NCBI GenBank assembly: GCA_965223435.1
Contig: CBDCWQ010000022.1
Span: forward strand, 620,001 to 684,000
Direction of reading: 5' to 3'
DNA: 64,000 nt
Origin: CBDCWQ01 sp965223435
Lineage (GTDB): Bacteria > Myxococcota > Kuafuiibacteriia > Kuafuiibacteriales > Kuafuiibacteriaceae
Part shown: in pieces, positions 18,232-29,000 of the stretch
How positions within the stretch are numbered: position 1 is the stretch's first letter
Layout of the letters: each line of letters begins with the position of its first letter
Position numbers and translations under genes: made by a program
The notes under the pieces: model-generated
Databases searched by the model: none
The model's input: only the letters and a program-made list of their open reading frames with translations
What the model was told of the DNA's origin: nothing

Positions 18232-21200
18232 ATGAAGTGGGTCCGACGCCTTGCTCTCTCTACCTTGATGTTGGTGGCAGCCTGCCAGTCACGCTCGAGC
18301 AATCCCCAGGTCTTGAGCAACAGAGGTCGGACCAACAGCGAAATCGTGGTCAAAAACAACCTGGTGTTCAATGGTCTCAGCGAAAACGGCATTGGCGTCA
18401 ATGGTCTAGTCCTGAACGGAATCCAGAGCAATGGAGTGTGGACCAACGGAGTGTGGACCAACGGAGTGTGGACCAACGGAGTGTGGACCAACGGAGTTGC
18501 GCTCCATGGTCTGCCCCTCAATGGTATCGCGTTGAATGGTCTTGCCGTCAACGGCGTGGCACTTAGCGGCGTATCCCTCAACGGAGTGGTGTTAAACAGT
18601 GTGGCCCTCGGCGGTCTCTTGGTCAACGGTGTTGCGCTCAACGGCTCGGCCCTCAATGGCGTTGCCTTGAGCGCCGCGGCCCTCAATGGTGTGGACCTCA
18701 AAGCCAGCGACAAGGAAAACCTCAAAATACTACTCCGCTACATGGCTGAGTGTGCTTTGATGCCCGGAAGCAGCATAGCGGTCTCGGACTACGATGCAGC
18801 CACGGCCAGTACGATCATACACACCTATGAGGGGATTGATTCGAGTCTCATCGACTCGGCGTGGGACTCCGCCATTGACCCCGGCTGGAGAGACGGCGCG
18901 CCCGACCTTTCTAAGGCCGGCATCATGGGCGAGTGCGTGATGGCCCGGGGCCAGAGCGAGGGCCAGCCCGTCCATTACCAAAACGTAAATCTTCCGGCAT
19001 TCAAGAAAGTTATCAAATACATGATTGAGTGCGCCCTTTCGGAAGGAGACAGTGTCACGCTAGCAGATGAAAGTAACCAGCCTTGGACCATCAACGGCTG
19101 GCTAGGCCTTGCACCGAGCTGGGCAAACGCGTCACTTGACAGTCAAGGGCAACGACGCATTTCCGCATGTCTTGCAGCCCGCACAAACGCGCTGGGTCGA
19201 ACAGTACAAATTTCGATGCGGGGTCTAGGCCTGTCAGCGAGCACGATTGAAACCAGGCAATATCAAGAACACGAGGGTGGATTCTGGGGTAATTTGTTTA
19301 GCGAGAGCCCGAGCATATCAACGTGCCGTGTCGCAGGGGGTGGCCCATCAGGTCGACTTTGTACCAGCGAGAAATGCGGATTCGTAGATACCGGTGCGTG
19401 CGCAGAAGTCTGCGCCACGCAAAAACCCGATGGCACGTTCTCAGATTGTGAAGGCGAAAGCCAGGTTATCAATACGTTTCTCGCCCTAGAATCTAGGCTT
19501 GCGGCGGGGGCTCAGCACACGTGCGCCGTCGATGAGAATGGCTTATTGTCTTGCTGGGGATTCGACGCTTATGGTCAGCTCGGAAGTGGCGGCGGCAGGC
19601 CCACTAGGCTTCCGCGGCGAGTGGACGCAATCGGCAATGTAGCCGATGTTTCCGCCAATAGCTGGAACACGTGTGCCAGATCTCCACACGGAGAACTATG
19701 GTGCTGGGGTCGAAACTCCCACGGCGAAGCAGGAAACGGAACAACCGAACCCATTGCCTACCCATCGCTGGTTGTCGGCCCCTTAAACGGAAATACGGCA
19801 CAGGTTGATGTTGGTGATGGCCACTCTTGCGCCACTCATACCAACGGTACGGTTTGGTGTTGGGGAAACAATCCATTCGGACAGCTTGGCGACGGCACCA
19901 CCATCGACCGAAGTGAGCCGGTCCAGGTGTCAAATCTCGAGGGCCTCGTTCGAGTTGCCACAGGCGAGCAACACAGTTGCGCTCTTGGAAACAGCGGGAG
20001 CGTTTGGTGTTGGGGAGGCAACAACTACGGACAGCTCGGCGATAGCACCCTCGCACCTCAGTCCTATCCCATCGAAGTCACCCAGGCCGCTCAATCCGTT
20101 GACCTTTGCGCATCGACCCATGGTACGTGTGTGCTCAACGCCCATGGAGATGTTTCATGTTGGGGTCGAAACGACACCGGAGCCCTGGGGGCAAGCAGCT
20201 TCAGTGTACTGGATGGCGTTGTTGTCACCCACCTCCCGATGGCCGCGAAAACCATTGCCTGTGGGCATCACCACGTCTGTGCTTTGTTAGCGGATGGTTC
20301 CGCGTGGTGCTGGGGTTTCAACGGATATGGTCAACTTGGGGACGGCAGCGCAACCAACCGAAATGAAGCTGTCATGGCTTTGAACCCGTCGCCCCATCGT
20401 GTGGAAGAGTTGATTGCGGGGACCTACCATACCTGTGCCAAAATCGACGACGGCTCGACTTGGTGCTGGGGCGGCAACGCAAACAAGCAGCTCGGGCCCG
20501 GCATATACGAATCGCCGGTAATTCGCCCACGCCCGGTCAGTTTGTATGTTGAGCACTGTGGAGACGAGGTCTGTAGCGCCGAAGAGACCCCAGACGAGTG
20601 TCCCGCCGATTGTGATTTCTCCGATGGCATTCATCGCATCACAGCCCTAGTCTTGGTTGATGCAGCTACCGGTGACGCGATTCAGACCATCCACTCGGGT
20701 GATGAGCTATTCCTCGATCATCTGCCAGACCGTCTGAGCGTTCGCGCCCATACGTATCCATCCACTGTAGGAAGCGTCCGGTTCGCATTCGATGGTGACG
20801 ACGCGTACCGAACCGAAAGCACTGCCCCCTATGCTATAGAGGGTGACAACAACGGGTTGTACTCCCCTCTAATCCTAACCGCAGGGCCGCACACCATCGG
20901 CGCAACACCCTATCTGCTTCCGTCGGGGCAGGGCGAGGCCGGACACGCCCTCAGCGTGGACGTGCTGGTTCGCGCGCATAGCGCACGAAGTGAACCCTTT
21001 GTGACTTCATTCGTGCTGGTCAATGCCGATGACAACACCGATATTGGCCCGCTCACAGATGACTCTACCATTTCGCTCAGCACACTGCCGAGTCCCAACT
21101 TAGCCATTCGAGCCGAAACGAATCCGTCTCTTGTAGGGTCTGTTCGCATTGCTTTGGACGGGAATGGATATACAAATGTGGAAAACGGTGCGCCCTATAC

Positions 21201-21345
21201 ACTATGGGGTGACATCGCCGGCAACTATATGCCGGGGCGACTCAACAAGGGTGTATACACGATTACGGCGACCCCATTCACCCAATCTGATACGAATGGC
21301 ACGGCAGGATTGTCCTTGACCGTAAATATTGTCGTCGTAGACTGA
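18232..21345 (+). CDS. Lipoprotein with NG repeats, RCC1-like propeller and two Ig-like modules
   Basis: The start is set at ATG 18232 because it opens a clean lipoprotein signal (MKWVRRLALSTLMLVAAC, Cys18). Residues about 40-160 are a low-complexity stretch in which Asn-Gly recurs every five residues (NGVWT, NGVAL, NGLAV), recalling pentapeptide-like coils. After a linker, residues about 420-770 contain RCC1-type blades, recognisable by HTCAV, CWG and GQLG in each repeat; RCC1 folds are binding propellers. A Cys-rich element, CGDEVCSAEETPDECPADC, follows. Two copies of an Ig-like module of about 105 residues (LVNADDNTD ... VGSVRIALDG ... TATPF) end the protein. The same module occurs in lipoproteins A and B next door. 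No catalytic motif is seen, so an adhesin or polymer-binding surface protein is the most reasonable reading. Confidence 0.85.
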   Translation: MKWVRRLALSTLMLVAACQSRSSNPQVLSNRGRTNSEIVVKNNLVFNGLSENGIGVNGLVLNGIQSNGVWTNGVWTNGVWTNGVWTNGVALHGLPLNGIALNGLAVNGVALSGVSLNGVVLNSVALGGLLVNGVALNGSALNGVALSAAALNGVDLKASDKENLKILLRYMAECALMPGSSIAVSDYDAATASTIIHTYEGIDSSLIDSAWDSAIDPGWRDGAPDLSKAGIMGECVMARGQSEGQPVHYQNVNLPAFKKVIKYMIECALSEGDSVTLADESNQPWTINGWLGLAPSWANASLDSQGQRRISACLAARTNALGRTVQISMRGLGLSASTIETRQYQEHEGGFWGNLFSESPSISTCRVAGGGPSGRLCTSEKCGFVDTGACAEVCATQKPDGTFSDCEGESQVINTFLALESRLAAGAQHTCAVDENGLLSCWGFDAYGQLGSGGGRPTRLPRRVDAIGNVADVSANSWNTCARSPHGELWCWGRNSHGEAGNGTTEPIAYPSLVVGPLNGNTAQVDVGDGHSCATHTNGTVWCWGNNPFGQLGDGTTIDRSEPVQVSNLEGLVRVATGEQHSCALGNSGSVWCWGGNNYGQLGDSTLAPQSYPIEVTQAAQSVDLCASTHGTCVLNAHGDVSCWGRNDTGALGASSFSVLDGVVVTHLPMAAKTIACGHHHVCALLADGSAWCWGFNGYGQLGDGSATNRNEAVMALNPSPHRVEELIAGTYHTCAKIDDGSTWCWGGNANKQLGPGIYESPVIRPRPVSLYVEHCGDEVCSAEETPDECPADCDFSDGIHRITALVLVDAATGDAIQTIHSGDELFLDHLPDRLSVRAHTYPSTVGSVRFAFDGDDAYRTESTAPYAIEGDNNGLYSPLILTAGPHTIGATPYLLPSGQGEAGHALSVDVLVRAHSARSEPFVTSFVLVNADDNTDIGPLTDDSTISLSTLPSPNLAIRAETNPSLVGSVRIALDGNGYTNVENGAPYTLWGDIAGNYMPGRLNKGVYTITATPFTQSDTNGTAGLSLTVNIVVVD
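18436..18495. repeat. Four exact tandem copies of a 15-bp unit
   Basis: GTGTGGACCAACGGA is repeated four times without a mismatch inside the NG-repeat region of the RCC1 lipoprotein and encodes VWTNG each time. The neighbouring NG units vary at synonymous positions, so the exactness points to recent slippage expansion. The unit is a multiple of three, so copy-number changes keep the frame. Confidence 0.95.
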
Positions 21346-21426
21346 GGGACACAACCTCGTTTTCGGCCGAGCCCCGTTGCCTGGGTTGCGGGCCTCCGAT
21401 TCGCCTAACCAAGGTGATCCCAGTCC

Positions 21427-24400
21427 TCAGTCTGACGATCTCGGGTGTCGAGCCGGCAGAACAACCTCGTCATACACGCTGCCGTCATGCCAGTTGTAGG
21501 TCGTCACGGTAGCGGTATTGTCGGAAACGGTCACAAAGCCTACGAGCGGCTGGTCATCATATGCCGCCGTCTTGGCGGTGAACCAATTCCCCGGCGCTAC
21601 CCTACTCCCACGCAGGTTCTGAGCCGCATAGTAGAAGGTTCCTTCCGCGTAGCTAGCGACCGGGCGGTCATGATGGATGGGCACTGTGGTTTCAAACATA
21701 TGGGCATGTCCCGCAAACACCGCATTTACACCGTGAGCATCGAAGAGTTCGTTCCAGTCGGAGTTGTTGCCATCCCAGGCAGGATGTTGAGAATGATAAC
21801 TCGGATCGTGCAAGAAAACGAACCGCCAACGTTTGCTGGTTGAGGAGAGCACACCCTCCAACCAGGCAGTTTGCTCATCTCTCAATAGCTTCCGAGAGCC
21901 CGTACAAGCCTCGTCCTTTCCGTTTAGGCACTCGCTAAGATTCCAGCTGAGGCTGACGAAAAGTGCGTCTCCGTATTCGAACGAGTAATAAAAGTTTTCA
22001 AAATTATCGCTTCCATTGGCAGGAAGTCGAAACTGATTGAGATACAGCGAGGGCCAGTACTCCGCATGATCGCTGCCCTTGTATACTTCATGATTTCCGA
22101 GGCACGGCATCATAACGGATTTCTCGGTAAGCTCCCGAGTCGCGCAGAAAAACCCGTCCCAGTGGGATTGGCGTTCTCCCAGAGAAACAAAGTCACCCAT
22201 GTGCATCCAGAAATCTGGTTCTTGATCCACAATGAACCTCGACAGTTCTTTGGCCTCCGTCGCACACCAGTTCACTTGAATATCCGCGGGGATTGCGAAG
22301 GTGAAGGCCTCTCCGTTGCCTGGGGCTGTTCGAAATGTGCTTGAAGCGCTGAACTCGCCGGCCCCGCCCGCAGCAAAATGATAGAGTGTGCCTGGAGTGA
22401 GTCCCGTCAAGCGCACGTGGTGTTCGAAGCCATTTGCAGATTCTACAGGCTGATGTGCGCTTGCGACTTGACCGTAGGCTGGTGTGGTTCCGTAGTGGAC
22501 GGTCGATTCTTTGTGGCTCAAGTCTGTGCGCCAGCTGACGATAACTTCCGTCTTGGGATCCTCACCGAAGAGCGTTCGAACGTGCATGATGTCCGGAGAT
22601 CCGACAACCACAGGAGGTTCTGTGATGCTGCCAGCCACCGTGATTTGGACTTGATCCGTCGAGACCTGACCGTCGTTATCTTCGACCTCAAGGTCAAAGA
22701 TGTGTAGACCGACGGGTAAAGTGACCTCCGAAACGCTGACGTCGGCCGGGTCCGGTGTGCCAACCCAACGAAACGCGACGATCTCCCCATCGGGGTCGAC
22801 AGAGCTGCTGGCATTGAGTATTGCTGATGCAGAGGTTTGGCCCAGAGGCAAAGTGATGAACTGATCGGGGCCGGCATCGGCTTCCGGTGGCACGCTGGTG
22901 GCACCCGAGGTAACTGTGAATTCTACAGTCCTGATCTCTCCCGAGGCGCCCGTAGCGTTTTGTCCTGAATAGGGCGTGGCGGTCAAAGAATGAGTTCCGA
23001 CCGAGGGGGTCCACGGCTTGAGGTCGCCGCTGGCATCGCCTGCCAGCGCGTAGGGTGCCGAGTTTTCGACACTGTAGTTAGGATTGTGGTCATATGAGAA
23101 ACGCACACTCGCCACATGAGCCGACGTGATGGCGACAATGTTCAGGTTGGCGCCATCGGCAGCCAGATCGATAACGTCGCCGTTCTGGAGCGTCCTGATC
23201 GCGACATCAGTATCCGCGTTAAATAGCTTCAGCGCTTCCACGGCAAAGTTCGACGCAGGTGTGCCGCTGTCGCTCTGAACGGTTTTGAACTCAAAGGCTC
23301 CCAAGTCGTGCTCCAGGGTCAAGGAGTTATCTCCGTCAACGGGTCTTCGAGCTTCGAGAAAATCTGAAGTGACGTCTGGCAGAGTGATTCCCGCGTCGAT
23401 GGCGGGACTGTCCGCACCGAGAGCAAAATCTTTGGGCAAAGAGCGAGATACACCCGCGAAACCGGGACTGTCCGATATCAGATTGCTGCCTTGAGCCAGA
23501 CCCGTTCCGGCTCCGTACAAGAGTTCTGTTTTGCTTGAGTTGGGTGCCGACACCAAGTTGTTGAACACACGAGTGTTGGACACGCTTGATCCAATTCGGA
23601 CAAACCTGAGTGGCTCTGAGTCCCCTCGGTAGGCCGTGTTGTTCAAAACGCTGACGCCTGTTGACGGAGGTTCTAGGCCCCGATGTCCGATTGAAATGAT
23701 ACCACGGTATGCGGCACCGGTGCTGTCGAAAACGTTGTTTCTTATGGTGACATCTCGCGCATACACAACGAGATGTTCTCCCGTTCCGACACCGGCCAAG
23801 AAGTGGTTTCGTTCAATAATGATATCTCTTAGCCGGTTGTCGGCATGGGCATTTTCTGGTCCCGGCACGACCGTCCAGGCGTTGTCGTCGCCGCGGAAAG
23901 TGTTGTCTGACATGACGACAAATTCTGTGTAGTGACCTTGTCCGATCCCAGAGCCGAACCCAGGTGCGTGCATCTTGACAACATGTTTTGTGACCGCGGG
24001 TCGACCTAAGTCGTTGTGGCCAACGACGCCCTTTCCGACGTAGGGTGTGCGAAGAATGTGCTCTCCTTGTCGGGAGTCATCAAAGTTGTTTCCCAGGAAT
24101 ATGAGCTGCTTAGTCGCAAGGTACGCGTTGTATGACCCGCGGCCGCCAATCACGTGGTGTACGCTGGAATCCACGATGGCGACGCCTCGGTGGTGCTGCT
24201 GACCGGGATAGCCGTGAGTCTCCCACCAGTCCAAAATGGAAAGTGAAAAAGATAGCCCATCGTTTACATCGCGTATGGATGTTCTGAGAAGCAAGAAGTC
24301 GCTCACGGTCCCCCCCGCGGTGAAGCCTTTGGAGGAGGAGCCGCTTTGACCGTCGATGTTCAGATCGACAAAGCGCCAATCATGGAACCTCGGATTTCGA

Positions 24401-24570
24401 CTGGAGAGGTTGAAGAGCGTTTGATTTCCAGCGATGGTGATGTTTGCGCGACCATCGCCGAAGGTCGCCAACATGCCGGGGCCGGCTTTGTCGATGGTGT
24501 GGGTGGATGAGGTATTCCAAGTTTCTCCTCCGCGCAGTAAGAGCCGCCTTCCGGGTTCGACGTAACTCAT
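21427..24570 (-). CDS. Lipoprotein A, C-terminal part: beta-helix, Ig-like, FN3 and purple-acid-phosphatase-like domain
   Basis: This is the downstream part of a gene that is a single frame in the neighbouring copy B. It opens at ATG 24570, whose A and T overlap the TAA of the upstream part (TAATG, minus strand), with GAGG just before it. In order: parallel beta-helix (right-handed, with NNVFDSTG-type coils), an Ig-like module with LFNADTDVAIRTLQ, a PKD-like module, an FN3 domain, then a calcineurin-like phosphatase with the metal motifs PADIQ, MGDF, GNHE, FLHDPSYHSQH and FAGHAHMFE. The FN3 plus metallophosphatase arrangement is that of purple acid phosphatases, which cleave phosphomonoesters or diesters, usually outside the cytoplasm. 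The phosphatase end has no counterpart in copy B. Without the upstream part this polypeptide would have no signal peptide. Confidence 0.85.
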   Translation of the reverse strand: MSYVEPGRRLLLRGGETWNTSSTHTIDKAGPGMLATFGDGRANITIAGNQTLFNLSSRNPRFHDWRFVDLNIDGQSGSSSKGFTAGGTVSDFLLLRTSIRDVNDGLSFSLSILDWWETHGYPGQQHHRGVAIVDSSVHHVIGGRGSYNAYLATKQLIFLGNNFDDSRQGEHILRTPYVGKGVVGHNDLGRPAVTKHVVKMHAPGFGSGIGQGHYTEFVVMSDNTFRGDDNAWTVVPGPENAHADNRLRDIIIERNHFLAGVGTGEHLVVYARDVTIRNNVFDSTGAAYRGIISIGHRGLEPPSTGVSVLNNTAYRGDSEPLRFVRIGSSVSNTRVFNNLVSAPNSSKTELLYGAGTGLAQGSNLISDSPGFAGVSRSLPKDFALGADSPAIDAGITLPDVTSDFLEARRPVDGDNSLTLEHDLGAFEFKTVQSDSGTPASNFAVEALKLFNADTDVAIRTLQNGDVIDLAADGANLNIVAITSAHVASVRFSYDHNPNYSVENSAPYALAGDASGDLKPWTPSVGTHSLTATPYSGQNATGASGEIRTVEFTVTSGATSVPPEADAGPDQFITLPLGQTSASAILNASSSVDPDGEIVAFRWVGTPDPADVSVSEVTLPVGLHIFDLEVEDNDGQVSTDQVQITVAGSITEPPVVVGSPDIMHVRTLFGEDPKTEVIVSWRTDLSHKESTVHYGTTPAYGQVASAHQPVESANGFEHHVRLTGLTPGTLYHFAAGGAGEFSASSTFRTAPGNGEAFTFAIPADIQVNWCATEAKELSRFIVDQEPDFWMHMGDFVSLGERQSHWDGFFCATRELTEKSVMMPCLGNHEVYKGSDHAEYWPSLYLNQFRLPANGSDNFENFYYSFEYGDALFVSLSWNLSECLNGKDEACTGSRKLLRDEQTAWLEGVLSSTSKRWRFVFLHDPSYHSQHPAWDGNNSDWNELFDAHGVNAVFAGHAHMFETTVPIHHDRPVASYAEGTFYYAAQNLRGSRVAPGNWFTAKTAAYDDQPLVGFVTVSDNTATVTTYNWHDGSVYDEVVLPARHPRSSD

Positions 24571-25940
24571 TACCTCGCTGAATGAAGTTGTTGTGATCCG
24601 CCGACTGCCGACCGGGGCATCTGAAAAGTTGCCCGTTCTGGAAAAACAGATTGTTTTTCGCCGCCAAAGACCACATTCGGGTCGTCAACGGTGATCACAA
24701 TACTCTCAGTCGCAGTGTTTCCATCGGCATCGGTGACAACAAGGCTCACTGTGTACGTGCCCGGGACCTCGTACACATGCGCTGACACGCCACCGGTTGC
24801 GGTATTCTTACTTTTCTTAGATGTGGCCCATGTGCCGCTGTTCGGATCTCCAAAATTCCATTGGTAGAGGAGCTCATGGAATGGGCGTACTGTATTCGTG
24901 CTCTTGGTATCGGTGGCATCAAAAAACACGGCCAACGGCGCAACGCCCGACGTTCGATTGGGCACCAACGATACGGTGATGGGGCTGGTCCCTGGCTCGG
25001 AAAGAACCGTGATACGAACCGTCGCTTGGGCGGTTCCTCCGCGTCCATCCTCGACGGTGTAGTCAAAACTGTCCGAACCTGAGTATCCATGGATGGGGGT
25101 ATAAGAGATCGTTTTACCATCGTGCTGAGTGTCGCCATGGGAAGGCTTTGTGACACCACCAATCGTCAGCGGGTCGCCGTCTTCGTCGTGGTCGTTTGCG
25201 AGCACGTCCAGAACAAACGTTTTGCCTGGTTGGACCGAGACGGTGTCGGGATTGGCGGTTGGGGGTTGGTTGACGGATCCGGTCGGCCCTTCGGTGACGG
25301 TGAAGCTGATGGAAAGGGCCGAACCGCTGGTCCCTCCGCCGCTCCGCTCGGAATAGGGGGTTGCGGTGAGTGTGTGGCGACCTACCGTTGGCGTCCAGCT
25401 TCGATAGTCCCCGCGATAATCGCCGGCGAGCGCATAGGGGGCTGTGTTCTCAGTTCGGACGCTGACGTCATCATCATAGCCAAAACGAACACTCCCCACT
25501 ACGCTCGGAACCGTGTTGGCCCGAATGCTGAGCTTTGTGCCCACCGAAGCCAAATCGATGGTGTCTCCGTTCTTGAGCGTTTGAATGTCCGTATCGGTGT
25601 CCGCGTTGACCAATGTCAAGTCGGACACCAAAATTTCCATCGAGCCATTGGGGTCGACGCTGCTACCGGTGGCACCGGGGTCAAACTCGGTACACGCGCT
25701 GAGAGCAAACGCGAGTCCTGCCACCCACACGCCGTTCCTGTGCTTCAATTGTCTGTTTCTGTTGGTCTTCAGATGTTGGTACATGAAACCTCCCTTGTCG
25801 AGGTCCATCATCAGCAAGATTCGCTCCATGGTTGGTCGAGTCCGTCGGAAGCCGGAAATTAGGGCGTTACACGCTAGTCGGTTGTGGTGTGTGCGATTAT
25901 GACTGAGCTTGAATGTGACCACAGCATCAAGTTGTCTATT
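23465..25940. repeat. 2476-bp direct repeat, copy A
   Basis: Nearly identical to 28011-30486. It begins inside the beta-helix-encoding part (GGACTGTCCGATATCAG) and ends about 155 bp upstream of the lipoprotein start codon, so it carries the N-terminal half plus the upstream region. The few differences cluster toward the signal-peptide and upstream end. One is the T5/T6 difference that breaks the frame of copy A; another is one base upstream of the start (GAGGTCC versus GAGGCC). It implies a recent duplication or gene conversion. Confidence 0.95.
24570..25784 (-). CDS. Lipoprotein A, N-terminal part: signal, Ig-like, cadherin-like and PKD domains
   Basis: The start is ATG 25784, with GGGAGG five bases upstream (AAGGGAGGTTTC before ATG). 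The lipobox gives Cys31 (FALSAC). Domains: Ig-like (TLVNADTDTDIQTLKNG), a cadherin/Big_9-type domain (NQPPTANPDTVSVQPGK), then PKD (YQWNFGDPNSG). The frame departs from copy B after VVFGGEK, where copy A has T5 at 24654-24658 and copy B has T6 at 29200-29205. It then runs through 27 unrelated codons to TAA at 24570-24572. Restoring one T would fuse it to the downstream part as one protein of about 1450 residues. As written it is a lipid-anchored, binding-only fragment. It could be a true frameshift, a phase-variation tract, or an assembly error. Confidence 0.8.
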   Translation of the reverse strand: MYQHLKTNRNRQLKHRNGVWVAGLAFALSACTEFDPGATGSSVDPNGSMEILVSDLTLVNADTDTDIQTLKNGDTIDLASVGTKLSIRANTVPSVVGSVRFGYDDDVSVRTENTAPYALAGDYRGDYRSWTPTVGRHTLTATPYSERSGGGTSGSALSISFTVTEGPTGSVNQPPTANPDTVSVQPGKTFVLDVLANDHDEDGDPLTIGGVTKPSHGDTQHDGKTISYTPIHGYSGSDSFDYTVEDGRGGTAQATVRITVLSEPGTSPITVSLVPNRTSGVAPLAVFFDATDTKSTNTVRPFHELLYQWNFGDPNSGTWATSKKSKNTATGGVSAHVYEVPGTYTVSLVVTDADGNTATESIVITVDDPNVVFGGEKQSVFPERATFQMPRSAVGGSQQLHSAR

Positions 25941-26065
25941 TCAACGACACTTGGTGAAATTTGTACCGTGAAACAGAGGATCGCGATCCATGATCAAATG
26001 GATTTTTTGGTGAGGGAGCTACTTTCCATCCACGCCCGTCGGCCGGTGGGGAAGCTTTGTTGAGA

Positions 26066-29000
26066 TTACGGTGCGATTGATTTCACGAAGTCGAGCCACC
26101 AACGAATACCCGGATCGGATTCTGTCCCGTAACCGCCCGGTTCATGATGAGGACCGTTGGGCGGCACTGCTTGCAGCCAAGTTGACGCGAGCATGTACCC
26201 ATGTCCGTCTCGGAGCTTGTTCAGAGTCTTGTCCTTTTGATCGGCTCGCATGGCTTCGGTATACACCCCGATATTGATGTAGTTGTAGAGTCCATCTTCC
26301 TTACTATAGCTGCCCCAGTACCCCCCCGGATTGCCTTCGCTTTGAATATACGGTTTTCCGGAGACACGCGTGCTATGATGAAGCGCGAGGTCCGCGTTAC
26401 TGGGCGTCGTCCCGCCGCTGATTCCGACGACGTAACGTGAGTCTACACTCTTCGCCGCCGCGATCATCCCAAAGCTATCAAAGTTCGACGCCATGTGTTC
26501 GTTATCAACGTCGATAAACACGTTGCGATAATCGTTTCTGGCGAGCCAGACTACGGTATTCCTAATGGCTTCCTCCGCCTCAGACTGACCCCAGCTCGCC
26601 CATTTGGCCGTGGACCCACCGTAGTAGAGACACCCCACCAAGACAACAATACTGCGTTTGTCGGCCTCTTCGATGATCCGGGCCATCCGATTCGCATAGA
26701 TTGGGTTCAGGGAGGTGTCCTCGTTATACCCCTTCACATCTCCGAATCTCGAACCCTGAAAAAACACGCTCACGGCATTTATGCCATACGTTGCAAAGAG
26801 GTCCATGTTATCGATGAGTTGCTGGGTTGCCGCGTCGGACATCAATGCGTTGGAGGTCCGAAGTCCAATCACCTGAAATGGCTTCCCATCGAGCTCGGTT
26901 CGATCGCCCCTGACTGAAAATACATGCTTTGACGCTGTACTGGCCGGCATCCGAGGGCTTTGCACTGGGCCGACATCGGTGGGCGCTTCGGAAGTCGTCG
27001 ATAAAACGATCTTATCGAACCGAAATCCATCGTCTCGACTCCAAATATTGAGGGTGTGCGCACCGGCGCGTACGACCAACTGAGCCGGCTGAGCGTAACC
27101 CCTCTTGCGGGCATTCTCCCAAACCCAATCGTGGTGAGGCCTGAAACCAGAAATATTTGAAGCCCCATTCTCTGTGCCCGCAAGCTGACCGTCGATGCCT
27201 ACATGGATTCCGTTCGACTCCCCTCCCATTGACCAGCCACGTACCCATACGTTGTAAGTACCGGCCGTCGAAATTTGGATCGGGTAGCTGAGCGCGGCCC
27301 CCGATTTGTCGCGGGGTGAGCTCGGGCCTTGCGCATCCTCGCCTCGTTCGTCGGGCAAAACCTGCAAGAACCCTGATCCGCTGTAGCCGTTTTTATCGGA
27401 AGCCGCTTCCCAACGGTGTGGCTCAGCATACCCGGTGTAGGTGGATAATGTTGCCTTCTCATAGTTCTCGGCTTCGATGACGAGCACACCGCCTTCTTCC
27501 AGGAAAGCGCCACAGGTTGTGCCTTCACACCCGGTCGGTGGTGGGTTGTTCTCGTCGACAACGCTAATGATAACCCGGTCACTATCTAGACCTCCCTGAT
27601 TGTCTTCCACTTCCAGGTCGAAAACGTGGGAACCGATACCCAAAGTTACTTGAGGACGGACCTCGTCAGCGGGGTCTGGGTTTCCGGTCCATCGGTATGA
27701 GACAATGCTCCCGTCCGGATCTAACGAAGCGCCAGCGTTGAGCGTGACCCGAGCAGTTGCCTTTCCTTCGTCGACTCGCACGATTTGATCCGGTCCGGCC
27801 TGGGCCATCGGCGGTCGATTGGTCGGCGGCTCAGAAGTTTGAAACTCGAAAGCACCAAGGTCAAACTTGAGGCCAGAAACGCTCGAAGGTCTTGGATTAC
27901 GATTAAAGTCCGAAAATACATCCGTCAGGACCACCCCAGCATCAATCGCTGCACTTCCGGCTTGGATCTCGAAGTCCGTCGAGGACGATGGGTCTGTTTT
28001 CATGAATCCAGGACTGTCCGATATCAGATTGCTGCCTTGAGCCAGACCCGTTCCGGCTCCGTACAGGAGTTCTGTTTTGCTTGAGTTGGGTGCCGACACC
28101 AAGTTGTTGAACACACGAGTGTTGGACACGCTTGATCCAATTCGGACAAACCTGAGTGGCTCTGAGTCCCCTCGGTAGGCCGTGTTGTTCAAAACGCTGA
28201 CGCCTGTTGACGGAGGTTCTAGGCCCCGATGTCCGATTGAAATGATACCACGGTATGCGGCACCGGTGCTGTCGAAAACGTTGTTTCTTATGGTGACATC
28301 TCGCGCATACACAACGAGATGTTCTCCCGTTCCGACACCGGCCAAGAAGTGGTTTCGTTCAATAATGATATCTCTTAGCCGGTTGTCGGCATGGGCATTT
28401 TCTGGTCCCGGCACGACCGTCCAGGCGTTGTCGTCGCCGCGGAAAGTGTTGTCTGACATGACGACAAATTCTGTGTAGTGACCTTGTCCGATCCCAGAGC
28501 CGAACCCAGGTGCGTGCATCTTGACAACATGTTTTGTGACCGCGGGTCGACCTAAGTCGTTGTGGCCAACGACGCCCTTTCCGACGTAGGGTGTGCGAAG
28601 AATGTGCTCTCCTTGTCGGGAGTCATCAAAGTTGTTTCCCAGGAATATGAGCTGCTTAGTCGCAAGGTACGCGTTGTATGACCCGCGGCCGCCAATCACG
28701 TGGTGTACGCTGGAATCCACGATGGCGACGCCTCGGTGGTGCTGCTGACCGGGATAGCCGTGAGTCTCCCACCAGTCCAAAATGGAAAGTGAAAAAGATA
28801 GCCCATCGTTTACATCGCGTATGGATGTTCTGAGAAGCAAGAAGTCGCTCACGGTCCCCCCCGCGGTGAAGCCTTTGGAGGAGGAGCCGCTTTGACCGTC
28901 GATGTTCAGATCGACAAAGCGCCAATCATGGAACCTCGGATTTCGACTGGAGAGGTTGAAGAGCGTTTGATTTCCAGCGATGGTGATGTTTGCGCGACCA

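Noticed and set aside
18436..18495. Possible CRISPR-like array
   Set aside because: The 15-bp units are contiguous with no spacers and encode VWTNG in frame.
25089..25862. Plus-strand frame of 257 codons, repeated at 29636-30385
   Set aside because: Present in both copies only because the 2.48-kb segment is duplicated; antisense to the lipoprotein N-termini and without family resemblance.
25986..26008. ATCCAT-GATCAA-ATGGAT followed by TTTTTT, terminator-like on the plus strand
   Set aside because: No plus-strand gene ends here; it lies between two minus-strand genes, and the stem is short and AT-rich.
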